From Collybiopsis luxurians FD-317 M1 (Eukaryota; Basidiomycota; Agaricomycetes; Agaricales; Omphalotaceae), in NCBI GenBank assembly GCA_000827265.1, contig KN834755.1:520063-584062 (forward strand): a stretch of 64,000 nt of DNA, written 5' to 3'. The notes beneath the pieces are model-generated. The model had not been told where the DNA came from. It saw only the letters and a program-made list of their open reading frames with translations, and searched no databases. Positions 47,100-58,483 of the stretch are shown here, one piece after another; position 1 is the stretch's first letter; every line of letters starts with the position of its first letter. The translations under genes were made by a program, and so were the position numbers.

Positions 47100-48960
47100 C
47101 TGTTTAATGCGCTGCAATGGCATTCAGCATATACAGTTCCTCTGACTTTTCATTTGTGGCATTGCCCACTTGCTCTTGATGTTGTGCTTGGACAGGATTT
47201 TTATGAAGCATGTGTCCAGTTAAATGTGTCACATCTGCTGGAACACATCATGGTTTATTCAGTTTTGCAAGCTGTCAAACCACCCCTTTTGCCACCCTTA
47301 GTTCCTTTTCCTGCAGGTGTGTAATGGACAAATTGGATTGCAGCCCAATATCTTTGCTATGGAACACAGGTGTATAGCAATGGCAGCAGTAGCAGCCTCC
47401 GAGAATACAGCATGCCCTGATGTGCATGTTTACCAGTATGATTGCCCAGATGTCTGCCTACTTTACATGGACAATGTAGATTTGATACAATGCAAGTCTG
47501 TAGCGCCGGTTTTGTAACATTTGCTTGCCAATTTGAATTTTTGGATGGTTTCTTGCTTGGACAGTTTATGATGGACAGTGAAATCAGGGAACTGATTGTC
47601 AGCAACTGTAAACTCAACTACCAAGATATAGCAGCAAATGCCCTCAGTATAGTGTCAAAGTCACTAGGCGTTGCATCAAGAAATCAAGAAACAAGTTTAT
47701 AAGAGAGTAGTAGAGAGTACAGGAGAAAAGACAAGATTGAAGCTAAAGACTATACTACTAAAATGACAAGTATTTATACTGTAGAGAATAATAAATAATA
47801 TATGTAGTTGTAAAAGTAAAATAATAAAATGAAATGATGTCATTATTAACAATAGATGAAACGATCTCCAATCAAAGAACATATGTTTACCTTATTGTAT
47901 ACCTGTAGTCTTTAATAAGTGATCCAATCAGTCGATCATATAAAACCAAAACAATGGAAAGAAAGAAAATAAGAGAATGTCATATGATAAGCAGAAAAGG
48001 TCAAATTTGTAACACTGATGTTGCTTGAAAATAGAGAGTCATATATAGGCATCACCTGTTTCAAGTAGTGGGCTCTGCTGCCCACCAGCACTACTTGGTT
48101 ATTTATTACTGCCTCACCAAGTGACCCCAGTGAGCAGCTCAATGGAGTCCCTCAGACAAAAATCAGGTTAGCTGAATTGTCCTGGTATTATGGAACCTTT
48201 GATAATGCACCCCTACAAGCAACCTCATCAGCAGCTTGTAGAAGCTGGAAACTTATCTCCCCTGATTTAGATCTCACACATGGCATGTGAGAAATAACTG
48301 CCTATTAGGGCCAGATTTGGGGCACTGCAACAATGTCCCTTAACTTCAGTCAGAGTCAGGGACATGATATATGAGAATGCCGGTAAAATTATATTAGATG
48401 AACCATTACATGAAGAAGACATAAATAGAATTTTGTCAATGAAATACAGGTTAAACGATAAAGTGTCAACTGTATTAGGAAAGAGGGCTTATCATGCAAC
48501 CTCCATTTGAATCTCATCAATGTACCAGTGTGAGAAACACCTGCCTATTTGCATCAGATTTGGGAGATCATGGCTGATTGCTGCATACAAAGCCCTCCCT
48601 TCCCTTCAGTCAGAGTTGGGGATTTTACTTTCAAATTCAAGTTTCTCTTATAGGTAAATGTTTCAGAGTTTGTCTCCAAGTCATTATCCAAAGGTTCTTA
48701 ATAATTCATAAATGGTAGTCTTTTCATCTTTAAATCTAAATGACTCAAGTCAGATTTGCTTGATTCCATGCAGATGGGTTGAGCAATAACCCACTTCCAC
48801 TTCTACAGCACAACTTTTTGTTGTGATCCAATGCTTTGACTGGAACTAGCAACTCCAGTATGAAGCTTAGTAATATTTATTTATAGATCACTCAGATAAT
48901 TACTGCGGTATTAGTGATACATGGAATGTAGTAGAACTGTTACTTACCTTGTAGATACTT
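47100..48960. other. CpG-depleted tract, probably old silenced repeat DNA
   Basis: I count about ten CG dinucleotides in 1.86 kb, while neighbouring genes have several per 60 bp. TG and CA are correspondingly frequent. Frames such as 46962-47324 and 47442-47702 are byproducts of this composition and show no domain. Two related stretches of about 100 bp (about 48285-48360 and 48525-48620) share 'ctgcctatt', 'cagatttggg' and 'cttcagtcagag'. The pattern fits cytosine methylation followed by deamination, as in transposon-derived DNA of basidiomycetes. Confidence 0.7.
48062..48097. repeat. Inverted repeat (hairpin) in the CpG-poor tract
   Basis: The arms CAAGTAGTG and CACTACTTG enclose a GGGC...GCCC inner pair. 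This is compatible with a short inverted-repeat element, but no transposase is visible nearby. Confidence 0.5.
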
Positions 48961-50040
48961 CTAGAATACCTACCGTAGAGTACTTGTGGGGTGGGCCATC
49001 GCGCTGTGCGCGTGGCATGTACAAGTCCGGAGCTTGTACACACACAACATGACTAGATATATTTTGCACACAAGTATGTCTATACAACAATCCCATTATT
49101 TAAGTAGATGAATAATGTCTTCTTCTAACTGTCGCCTGCATCATTTGTCTCCTGTACATCGCATTTGAAGTCAATAGGTATTAATAAAAACCTTTGTATC
49201 CCTTTTTGCAAGCCTCCATGTTGATTCTAATGACTTCATCTTGTAGCACATCCTTGATCAACTCTACATTGCCAATATCGCGGATGGCGGCATTTGTGAC
49301 ATAGAAGGTGGTCTCGTGATGAACCTGGCTAAGGTGGTGGTGGTCCGTAACATATATGACTAGAATGTTATGGAGCACCTGCTGCAGTCAAGATTGGAGT
49401 TTGAATGCCTCCAATGCAGTGCAAGCATAGTCAGACAATGTTTGGCAATGAATTTCTGAAGAGCTTCAGTGGCTAAGTGTCAATTGGATGACCAGGTTGC
49501 TTGATTGTTTCTGTTGCATTCACATATCGGCTTGTGAGCAGGTAAAAATGGAACAAGATAGAGGAGTGGGGGGAGGGGTGTTAAAGGAAAGAGGAAAGCA
49601 AGAGGGAGAACATTTATAGAGATATTCAAAAATTAAAAGGTAAAAAAAAAAGTAAAACAGAAGCAGACGAGACGTAGCGGAGTATAAATGTCAAAAGAGA
49701 AGGTGAACGTCACGATGAAAATCATAAAATGTGACAGTGCGATTGACGAGAACACAAGGAATGAACACATAAGTATGATTGAAGAATAAAGAAGGGAGAG
49801 ATGACATGGCAGAGCAGAAGGTCACGCAAGTCACCAAAGTAACAAAAGAGTGACGTGTCCATATATGGGGAAAAAAATTGATATAACGGGGACCGTGGGA
49901 GAAAAAATCAAACTGCCCATAAGGACGATTCCTTCATTTCATTCCGGACTCGTAATAAAAGGCCTACTCTGAAGGCCAACAACAATAGACAATTACTTAT
50001 CTTACCATCACCATTCCGAGCCTAACAGCTCAGAGGCATC
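48961..50040. other. AT- and purine-rich non-coding stretch
   Basis: Unlike its neighbours this stretch keeps some CpG (for example 'catcgcgctgtgcgcgtggc' near 48995) and has a palindrome GTACAAG-TCCGGAG-CTTGTAC at about 49019-49039. 49550-49900 is strongly purine-rich on the plus strand. No gene is supported. Confidence 0.4.
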
Positions 50041-50750
50041 ACTGTGCACCCTAACCCACAATACTTTTCTACATTCATTTTGAGTATCTATCTAATAGTG
50101 TCTCTTTCTGAAGAAGGAGTAGCCTTCATTCTGGTGCTCAAGTGCATTATCCATAAGTGGTTGCTCATTGCAATCAAATGGTGTCCCTTAAATCAAAATG
50201 GTCTATAACCTTAATTCATTCTGAGATCCAGTACCTCTAATTGGCTCAATCTTAATTAGGTTCCATGAGGCCATGGCCATCTCTTTCTTGGCATCAAAAC
50301 AATCAGGTTCCTTAGTAGTCCAGGCCACTGGCCACTTGGAAAAATGTCAAACCTTTATAGTTGAAAGATTCATAGGTAATTCCAAATGATGCACTTCCTT
50401 TATGAGAGACCATTACTGTAATTGGGTGGGTCAGCTAGCATAGATGAATACTAGGGCAATGTCTCTCAAGCAACCTGTATTGGACAGTAATGGTATACCT
50501 TTCCACAAAATGGGTACTCTTTCTTGAGTGTCACTTTCATAAAAAGTTATCACTCCTCCTTGCTCATACTCAATATATCAGTGCTATTTGGGTAAGTTGA
50601 GCAGCATTGAGCAGCAAATGAATGACTATGTTTTTGAGAGTGCAGGAAGTCCCAAAGAGCAGTGGCTGAAGCATCATCCCTGATATCTGTTTGTTGAACC
50701 ATGAATTTGGTCTCTACTTTGAACTCTCCACTTAAGCTTTATCAGTAATG
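50041..50750. other. Second CpG-depleted tract
   Basis: I find essentially no CG dinucleotide in about 700 bp. It includes the SDR fragment below, which shows what the pre-decay sequence was. It ends abruptly where the duplicated SDR unit starts and normal CpG content returns. Confidence 0.7.
50545..50745 (-). pseudogene. SDR gene fragment with CpG decay
   Basis: Aligns with 43415-43605 of the intact SDR gene, same orientation ('ctcctccttgctcat', 'gcaggaagtcccaaagagc', 'ctttgaactct'). Every CpG of the intact copy in this interval appears as TpG or CpA (for example agcggc/agcagc, gtcgag/gttgaa, ttcggt/tttggt). Non-CpG positions are much better kept. Confidence 0.8.
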
Positions 50751-51336
50751 AAGTATTGCGCACCACGCTGAATGACTCACTCTCCGCGCCTGCTGGCGTA
50801 ATTTATGCCAAGGCCACCTATGTAGCTAACCAATGGAATGTAAACTTTGCGACAAAAAGGGCAAGCTTTAGGTAAGAGGTGGTGCTGCTGTTGCCTTGCG
50901 AGATGTGAAGTTGACCGTGCGGAGGGGTTGAATTGCCAGTCAAATTTGAGGGTTATTTGAGGGAGCCAGTGTCGATGAGAAAACGCCGAACCCCATTTTT
51001 CTATCTAGCTACAAACGGATAAACACGGCGTTTCAAGGCAAGTGACAATTCCTTCCCTCCCTCACATTCAACGCCGAATGCCTTTATGAGCTCTTGCTCC
51101 GACGCTAAACTATCAGGCTCAGTTCTTCCGACTCGAGTAGCGTTCGGCTCAAGATATGGAGAAGATGTTCAGGGAATATTCTAACTATAGGGAAATCAGC
51201 CGGGAAAGTCGTCGTCTGTCGATCTTGGAATCAGGAACTTGATTCGGACTCCCGGATCATCTTAATTGTTTTCGTTAAATTAACTGAATAGTCAAAGCTG
51301 AATCTATTGTTACTCCGTTAGGCAGCGTCGATGATA

Positions 51337-52305
51337 TCACTTATTCAAGTACGGTTCCAGCGAGACATTTGTCAAACCCTCGACCCCAACCTTCAGGAAT
51401 CCGCTCTCCTTTTCTATTCGCTTCAAGAAGTCTGCTTTAAGTTCATCCACATCCCAACTCGCCCAAACAAAACGACCGTGTAACCATGACGCCTCAGGAG
51501 ACGCCGCCCAAACAGAATAATCTGCAGGTAATGCCACTGTTTCAACAAGTTGAGCCATGCGAGTCCGAAAATTCAAGAAATGCATACACGTACTTTCTTC
51601 CCATTTAAAAACACTTTTATCGATCATCTTCGCTGCACCCTCAGAGTATAGAATCCCCGGGTGAAATGAAATGATTTGGACGTCGTCTACTGGATGCTCG
51701 TCGGCCACCCTCCCAATTAATGCAGTGAATGACGCCTTTGACGTGGAGTATAGATTCGAAGGTGCCGGATTCTGATGAATCGCACCTGTGCTGACATTTA
51801 AGAGATAAAGTTGCTGCCCGGTCGGACGAAGAGGCTGCTGAACGAATTTCACTGTCATCAAAAAGTTTCCGCCAAGGTTGATTTTAAACGCATCCATGAA
51901 CTCCTGTTTGTTGATAGCTAGTGTGTCAGTCCCCATTGGACTCATGGCTGCCGCATTCAACACCAAAACGTGGACGAATATGTTCTGAGAATGGAGAAAT
52001 TCCCAAAGAGCCGCCACAGAAGAATCGTCCCCAATATCGCCTTGACGAGCAATGAACTCCGTCCCTGCTTTAAATTCCTCTCGTAGCTTCGTTACCGCGT
52101 CATCCAAGAGTGCACTCCTTCGACCCACGATGATGATTCTGGAAGCTGAAGCCTTGGCGAACGACCGGGCAATCTCGAAGCCTATTCCGCCACCTCCACC
52201 AGTGATGAGAACAGTTTTGCCGACCTGGCTGAGGGACTGCTTGGTGGGTGATATGGCAGGGTATGTATCGCGATGATAAGTAGTTGTAAGACTGGGGAAA
52301 GACAT
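51337..52305 (-). CDS. Short-chain dehydrogenase/reductase paralogue (303 aa)
   Basis: An uninterrupted frame of 322 codons exists, but residues between K-W-E-E and A-L-P-A-D-Y correspond to a 57-nt intron (51593-51537, GTACGT/CAG) at the same site as the intron of the 43820 SDR gene. Spliced exons 52305-51594 and 51536-51337 give 303 aa, colinear with that paralogue. The cofactor motif T35-G-G-G-G-G-I-G42 and catalytic S172, Y186 (Y-S-T-S-K) and K190 are present, as is V-G-R-R. The C terminus has the conserved F-L-K-V-G-V-E-G-L-T block. Cytosolic NAD(P)-dependent oxidoreductase, substrate unknown. Confidence 0.9.
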   Translation of the reverse strand: MSFPSLTTTYHRDTYPAISPTKQSLSQVGKTVLITGGGGGIGFEIARSFAKASASRIIIVGRRSALLDDAVTKLREEFKAGTEFIARQGDIGDDSSVAALWEFLHSQNIFVHVLVLNAAAMSPMGTDTLAINKQEFMDAFKINLGGNFLMTVKFVQQPLRPTGQQLYLLNVSTGAIHQNPAPSNLYSTSKASFTALIGRVADEHPVDDVQIISFHPGILYSEGAAKMIDKSVFKWEESTCMHFLNFRTRMAQLVETVALPADYSVWAASPEASWLHGRFVWASWDVDELKADFLKRIEKESGFLKVGVEGLTNVSLEPYLNK

Positions 52306-53532
52306 GATGAAGATGGTGGAGGGTCCCGCCTCTCCATGCGCTTTATAACTCCTTAGATCGTTGCCCTGGTGCGTTCTTCCTCATCTAGCTTGGAAAATTG
52401 CTAATCGTACGCGGGTCCTTCTGAGGTACTCTGCCGCTCGAAGATGTGCATAGTAATATTTCCCGTCAAACACGGGTATACTAATAGTCCCTTCGAGTCT
52501 CAGGACCTGGTCTATCCCATCAGCATCGGGAAATATGACAAATAGAGAGCTCGCGACCTGACGAATAACGCCAAGCGTGAAAGTAATCTGTCGCTATTGG
52601 CTTCACTGAGGCAAGTAAGTAAGGTGAGATAAGGTGATGTAAGACTTATTACCGACTCCACCGACTGCCTACCGAAAATGAGTAAATCCGGGTTACCACA
52701 TATGTAGTTGTGTGTAAGTGATTTGGAAGATATACGAATTCAGAAAACATATTCTGAACTCTCTATCGGCATTTTCCCCCTGAACATTAACGAGCAGGTG
52801 GCGATGGACTTTGTTCAATCGAAACTGGAGACTCTGGCTCTTGAGCCCTAACGTCCACGTCGATTCGATGCCTAAACTGACCTCTACCTCGCCGAAAACT
52901 CTGAAGAATATTACATAATAGTCTTCTTCAGGCTCGAGAAGATTACAAAAATTCCTTCGACCCAGGGAAACGACCGAATATATGTCTGAAAAACCAAATA
53001 TTGCCTATGGCTACTTTTAAGCGGCAATTCAAGAACCAGAAGTCAACACTCACAGACGGCAGACCATGACCGTCTTTTACTTCTGCCTACACTATGATAA
53101 TGATCGATACTTGATGCTCCATCACAGTTCGACATGTAATGAGCATGTATTTGCTATGTTGCAACTAGGGAATCGCCGGTATGCGTTGTATTCCTCACTT
53201 CGTCCTTCCTCATAGAGATCAACTGCGACAAGAAACTGAAGCTATCCGAAGAACTTTCAAAAACCACTGCCCCATTCGAATCCTGTTGTAGATGAGATCC
53301 ATCTGGTATACGAATGAGCTTGAGGGAGTGTGTGGTATAAAGGTCAATTCCATCAAAGTTTGTTGAAGAGAAACAAATTCTATTCCAGAGCCCACGGAGT
53401 AGATTAGTTGTGAAAGGTGGAGGAGACGAAGAAGTTTGGACCAACGTTCGAGAGCCGTCGCGCGCGTGATTGCATTATTGGCTCAACTATCGGACCCCTA
53501 AAGACACACTGCGATCTCTCTTATCGACCGCC
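52306..53532. other. Intergenic region with a gene relic
   Basis: 52900-52970 contains 'agtcttcttcagg...gagaagattac', resembling the stretch around 53650 of the next gene and perhaps a relic of it. On the minus strand 53444-53154 is a clean 96-codon ATG frame, Ser-rich at both ends, divergent from the 53533 gene; it has no recognisable domain and is not called as a gene. Confidence 0.35.
52341..52347 (-). promoter_or_regulatory. TATA box of the intact SDR paralogue
   Basis: On the minus strand TATAAAG stands about 36 bp before the ATG. In the broken copy the same place reads 'tcatagag', so the promoter is also damaged there. Confidence 0.45.
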
Positions 53533-54448
53533 ATGACCAAATTGACTGCCACCGAGACTCAATTCGCACAAGCCGCGTCCCGTGAATTATTCGAAATTGA
53601 ACAGACCTTCGAGAAACATGCCTCGGTCCTTCGAAAAGATCTAAATGGTCTTCTTCAAGTTTGAGAAGATTACGAGAATCAACACAATCCACCTCCGACG
53701 GGATACATGCCCAGGGATAAAATGGAGAGAGCTCGTTGCGTAGAAAATTGCAGGGAAATTTTGAAGAGAGAATGCGTTACCTTCGATGAGCAAGCTCTAA
53801 CTCTCATTCCCCATCTTTTTTTTTGAATCCTAATACGCCAGGACAGTCACCATCGTGCTGGGAACGCAGCTTTTTTCATCCAGAACGCTTTGATACGCGA
53901 TCTCGGCGACGCTGGATACCATGTGCTTCAGCATGCGTTAAGGCTCAAAACCGCACTCCTGTACGTGTTTTTGTTCCCCTCTGATCGATATCCCTGTTCA
54001 CGACCTGTTCATTTCAACCAGAAACCAACACCCATATCAAGTTGACGAATCCGCTCTCTCGATTTCCACTCCTCAAAATGTTCATCCACGACTTGCCAAG
54101 GAGTTACCCATGTTACCACAACCTTCTTCAGCTGGACGCGATATCCCTCAAGTTCGCTTCCCTCCTACTATGCCTGTCTCCAATGAATTCCATCTCATCA
54201 AACCCATCCGTTCTGAAAAAGTTACTCCAATCCAGTTGGCTAGTTGGACGAAGAACCCAGAAACCATTCAGAATTTTGCCTTCCGGATAATGCTCGGAGA
54301 CGAAGAAGAAATTTTCAAGTTGGTTGCATTTTTGATTTCGGGTAAAGAACGAGTGTTTTATGTTCAATATGTCAACGATGATGAGGCGATTGGCTTTTCG
54401 AATGATGCGTTCTTTAATTTGTTGAAGGACTCGGAGCAGATAGTGTAG
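53533..54448 (+). CDS. Hypothetical protein, 5' part interrupted by a TGA
   Basis: The family is not recognised. The strong part is 3': exon ~53837-53959 (D-S-H-H-R-A-G-N...L-R-L-K-T-A-L) joins through a GTACGT/CAG intron (to 54020) in frame to 54021-54448, ending K-D-S-E-Q-I-V-stop, about 180 aa. The exon before it carries R-D-K-M-E-R-A-R-C-V-E-N-C and can splice at a GTTACC donor with a CTAAC branch site and T-run before CAG at 53836. Further upstream 53533-53661 is a coiled-coil-like start (M-T-K-L-T-A-T-E) in the same frame but closed by TGA at 53662. Either the start lies after the TGA (M-P-R-D-K) or the gene is broken. The relic at about 52930 has CGA at that codon. Confidence 0.45.
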
Positions 54449-55108
54449 TATTCCTGTTTTCTTGTTGATTAGCTTGTAATTCCCTCGTAAGGATCAATTA
54501 GAGTAGGTTGGAGAGTCGAAGACGGCCGGGCTTTTTTTCAGATAGTACACTCTCAAAATCGCAATAGGACTCGGTCGAGCTCACCACGTTCAAGCAACGC
54601 AGACAGTATTAATAAATCAATTTAACATAGAATTTTGTACATTTTATACAATTGTCTTCTGCACAACACAACACAACACAACGACCAGGTAGTACTGCAT
54701 GACCACGTATCCGAAACCACAAGACACATGCCCCCACCAAAACAGACAACGACAGGATACATGTACACATAAAACTAACAACAAAAAAACAGCAGATGAG
54801 AAGGAAAAATTCGAAGAACACAGGTAACAGAAACACAAAAAAGCACGACGGTCCAATGCAAGACGATTCAATAAGATATAATATATATACTCGGTCGAGG
54901 CGACGTTTTTTTTGAGGCCTCAATAGGACAAATAACGACGACAACGACTTACAGCTAAAAATACAACTGGTGGGTGAGTTTTGTTGGTTTGCGCGGGGTG
55001 ATAAATATTTTCGGTTCTGGACCAGCGTGGAAAAAGTTCGCGCTAATGAATAAAGTTAAAATCGAAACGACGTATCCAACGCATAACTCGAATCGAGATG
55101 AACAGTGA
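54449..55108. other. Intergenic / 3' UTR region
   Basis: Contains an ACAAC pentamer repeat (about four units, 54662-54682) and A-rich sequence on the plus strand. It lies between the 3' ends of two convergent genes; no gene is seen. Confidence 0.5.
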
Positions 55109-58100
55109 TCATCTTGGTCTTTTTGCATTCGGTCCGATACCCATGCCTTGATGACGCTCAGGAGAGCGCGCACGCTTGTTACCGGTAACGTCGGCGGCAG
55201 ACCCCATCTCCTCGTTCATACCCTGCGACAGTGGCGGTGGCGGAGCGGCAGGCATCCAAGCGCCCGTCGCTGGATTCCACACTGGTATCTGTTGCCCCAC
55301 AGGACTATTGCTCGACATAGGCCGCTGCTGGGTGGGAGATGTCCCAGAAGATTGCGATGAATGAGAAGGACGGCCGCTCTGTGAGTAGAACGGATACTGC
55401 GCCGGAGGAGGGGCAGGGGCTGAAGATGAAATATGGTTGTGAGCTACCCCCGGCGCCGATACGGAGCTCGATGATCTTGGACTCTGTGAAGAGCGGGGCA
55501 CTTGAAACGGGGCAGAGGCGAGAGGCGACTGAGGGAATGAATTGGCTCGTGGGTTTGGTTGGGGATGTGAGAGAGAAGTAGAATATGATGACGTCCCTGC
55601 AGCAGGGTTAGAGAATGACTGCCTCCGAGGTCCCAACGTCGGTATGGGAATGGAACGAGACTGAGAAGTGGGAGAAGTAGTGATATGGGGAATATCCATA
55701 CTGAGGTTCCTATGCGTGGCTGTATTCATACTATTGAGAATCGACCCTCCGCTCGGTGAAACCGAATTATTATCGTTGGCGTTGGCGCTGTTTGGGATAA
55801 TCGGAGAATTAGTTGGAGGTTCGGAATACAAGAAATACAAGTCGATCGAGGGTTTTTTCGTGCTAAGAGGTTGCGGCGGAGCTTGGGGCGGCATAGGGTG
55901 CACCATGGTTGGCGTAGTAGGGTTAGAGTGTACGAGGGATTCCAGGGGCATCGGGGTGGTGGACGCAGTAGAACTCGCGGTTCTTCCTGTTGGGGAAGAT
56001 GTCGAAGGCCAAGTCCGTGGTGGCTTTTTCTTGTACTATGAATACCGTAAAAATCTAGCACGCAACGACGGTTAACATGAACTTACCCCTTCCAATTCCG
56101 GTTTCCCCCGCCACCCCGCAATAGCTTCGAGGAATCTAGTTGCAGCCCGTTCCACTGGTTCAGCGGGATACTGCCAAGCAAGATCTTCCATATGTGTCGA
56201 CAGATCTGGAGTTGAATCGGGAATTTCCATAAACTAGAAAATTTGGTTATCAAAATGACCGAGATCGGTTAGAAACATTCGAGGCTCACATGTCGCAACC
56301 TTACATTCATTTCGTTCGCAAACTCCGCCTCAGCAGCGTTAGGTTGTTTCCTCCTCTGCCGTGACTGACGGTCGCCCACACCCGACTCATCACCCTCTTC
56401 AACATTTTCCTCGGCGCTCAAATCCCAATGGACGCCAAGAGAGGGAAAGAGTATAGCAACAGCTTGCTGCAAACTAGGCAGCTCATCCGGATGGAACTCT
56501 CTGAATAGATCTTCATCTTCCGCGACGACGTCCGGCTCTGCTTCAGCCTCCTGCTCATCCGCAGAGGAAGACGGGGAGGTCTCCCTCTGCGAGTCAATTC
56601 CCGTCTCGGCGTTGGCATCGTCAGCATTTCCTTCGGCGGGACTGGTTGTCCGTTGAGCGCCTACATGGCGAGCACCATGCTGCAGGTCAATTCCGAGACC
56701 GACTCCCAATAAACACTCTACGGCATTCACACCTCTCCAACCAGCCGTAAGATAACCCTGAAGAGCAGCACGAGTCAAAAGGCCAGCCAAAAGATGGTAC
56801 CATTCGCGAGACGGCGGGAGAGTGTAGCTTTCTGGCGAGACACGTCCACCGCCAACACCCTGCTTCGTCGTAGTCCCTCCCGTAGAAGTTTTCAACTCAT
56901 CCAAATCCTTCCCTTCTCTCCCTTCCTTCACTTCTCGTCCCAGCTCAGTAGAAACCAACGCAGACAGTCGAAGAAACCTCGGCAATAGCTCGCTCAACTT
57001 GGTATATCCTGTCCCCGTAGAATCGGCTTCGGTATCTGCTCCTCCCCTCAACGACCGTTGAGTATACGGCGCTAGCGTTCTCCTCCTAAGCACACTGCCA
57101 TTAATGGAAGGCTTCAAAAGACCTTCACCAACGCCGACACTGCATCCGCCTGCAGACGAAGGATCTTGATACCCGGAAATTCCACCCCCATCGGGAGCGA
57201 TTCCGATTGGTGTGACTTTAGGGTTGGAAGAAGTACCCAGAACTGTGGAAGAAGTCGAAGGCCAAGACGGCGCAGCAAACGTGGAACCGGGCGTGGGTGT
57301 ATTAACTACTGATACGCCAGGAATAGACGCTGCTCGTTCTCGGGCTTTGCCTTTAGCACCAGCACCCTTTACGGAAAACATTTCTTTAGCTTCCACGCAA
57401 ATTTCGCAGCCGGTATGTAGATGACGGGGACATCGGAAGGCGGGCGGGGAATTAGCTGTTTCCGGATCGGTACCTTCGAGATAGAGGGTACGGACGCGTG
57501 CAGAAATTTTGGATAAGAGTGACGGGGGTTGATTGGAATTGGAGGGTATATGGGTCATGGTCTGGGTATGGGATATGGCAAAAGAAGAGTAACTTGGAGA
57601 TGTAGAAGTCTGGTCCTTCTGAGCGCGCCTTATTGTTCTCTTTGTAGCTTTCCTTTCTCCGTAAGCCGAAATAGGGACCAGAACATTCAGGGCAGGGGGA
57701 AGAAGCCCAGCAGCCACCGTTGACGAATCGGAAGTATGAGTAGTCATGGGTGAGTTAGCAGAGATACTAGCAGCATACTTTTTATGCCTAAAGGGTGGCG
57801 GTGGCGCTTGACGAGTGAAAAAGTCATTTATGAGCGTTCCAAGCGCTAGTCTTAGACGAACGCCGTTGGGAAGAATATGTTGATTGGGATCTACGAAGAA
57901 ATCATCTTCGAAATGTAGATGTACAGGGGGCGGCTGGATAAGCATCGAATTGATGACCTTTTCCAGTCCTTCTGCACGCAAACGAAGACTGCGAGCCAAC
58001 TGTAAGTCTTGAGCATGAAGTCGAGCTTCTTCATCGTCGCTTGATTCTCGTTGAGCTTTTAAAACTGACACATCCTCCCCATCGCTACCAGCTTCTTCCT

Positions 58101-58483
58101 CTTCCTCATAATTCTCTGGCCTTCTTCTGTGGGTATAGTTGGAAGAAGTTGGCCCCCCCGTACGATCGGTCATACCCAATTCCGCCCGAGCTTGTGCGAA
58201 ACGCGTTCTGCCTGGAGATGAATTAGATAACCGAACACAAAAATATATTCCGCTGCGCACCATGAACCCATAGCATATGGTCAACGATTAACGTTCGTGT
58301 GCTCTTCTCTCGAGGGGGTATAGAATGAAGATGATGGGCGTGCTTATGCGCAGGGGCTTTAAAGCTGTTGGGGTTGGTTGCGCCCGACTTTGAAGGGCCA
58401 GCTTCAGCTTGAAAGGCATTCGCTGAGGATACTGCTTGGGCTACACTCAACTGCCCTGGTACATTTCGATTTCGTATTGACAT
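55109..58483 (-). CDS. Large conserved-type nuclear protein of unknown function (1067 aa)
   Basis: I do not recognise a named family. Minus-strand exons 58483-58261, 58211-56305, 56233-56087 and 56035-55109 join in frame (introns of 49, 71 and 51 nt, all GT/AG). The N-terminal part has V-D-H-M-L-W-V-H-G-R-T-R-F-A-Q-A-R-A-E-L-G-M, which looks structured and conserved, then an acidic patch (Y-E-E-E-E-E-A-G) and long helices (residues about 120-200). A second structured block is E-W-Y-H-L-L-A-G-L-L-T-R-A with G-Y-L-T-A-G-W-R-G near residue 580. Exon 3 encodes W-Q-Y-P-A-E-P-V-E-R-A-A-T-R-F-L-E-A-I. The last 300 residues are Ser/Pro-rich and end in two basic clusters (N-K-R-A-R, N-A-K-R-P-R), a likely bipartite nuclear signal. 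An upstream in-frame ATG at 58534 is an alternative start. Confidence 0.8.

Larger units (their letters stand above)
50750..52660. repeat. Duplicated SDR unit, copy 2 (with intact SDR)
   Basis: Direct repeat of 44815-46760. The 3' flank (50750-51330), gene, and part of the promoter including 'gtgagataag' are shared. It directly abuts the CpG-poor fragment on its left. Confidence 0.75.

Noticed and set aside
46962..47702. Frames that might be a retroelement polyprotein (a D-V-V-L-G-Q-D-F stretch recalls an aspartic protease region)
   Set aside because: No continuous domain, no D-[ST]-G or YxDD motif, and the composition is explained by loss of CpG. Possible origin in an element is noted, but no coding call is made.
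51337..52305. Single-exon 322-aa version of the SDR
   Set aside because: The extra 19 residues correspond to a 57-nt GT/AG intron at the same site as in the 43820 paralogue and are absent from the fold.
53154..53444. 96-codon minus-strand ATG frame
   Set aside because: No homologue, domain or intron support in the window. Plausible but not sufficient for a gene call.
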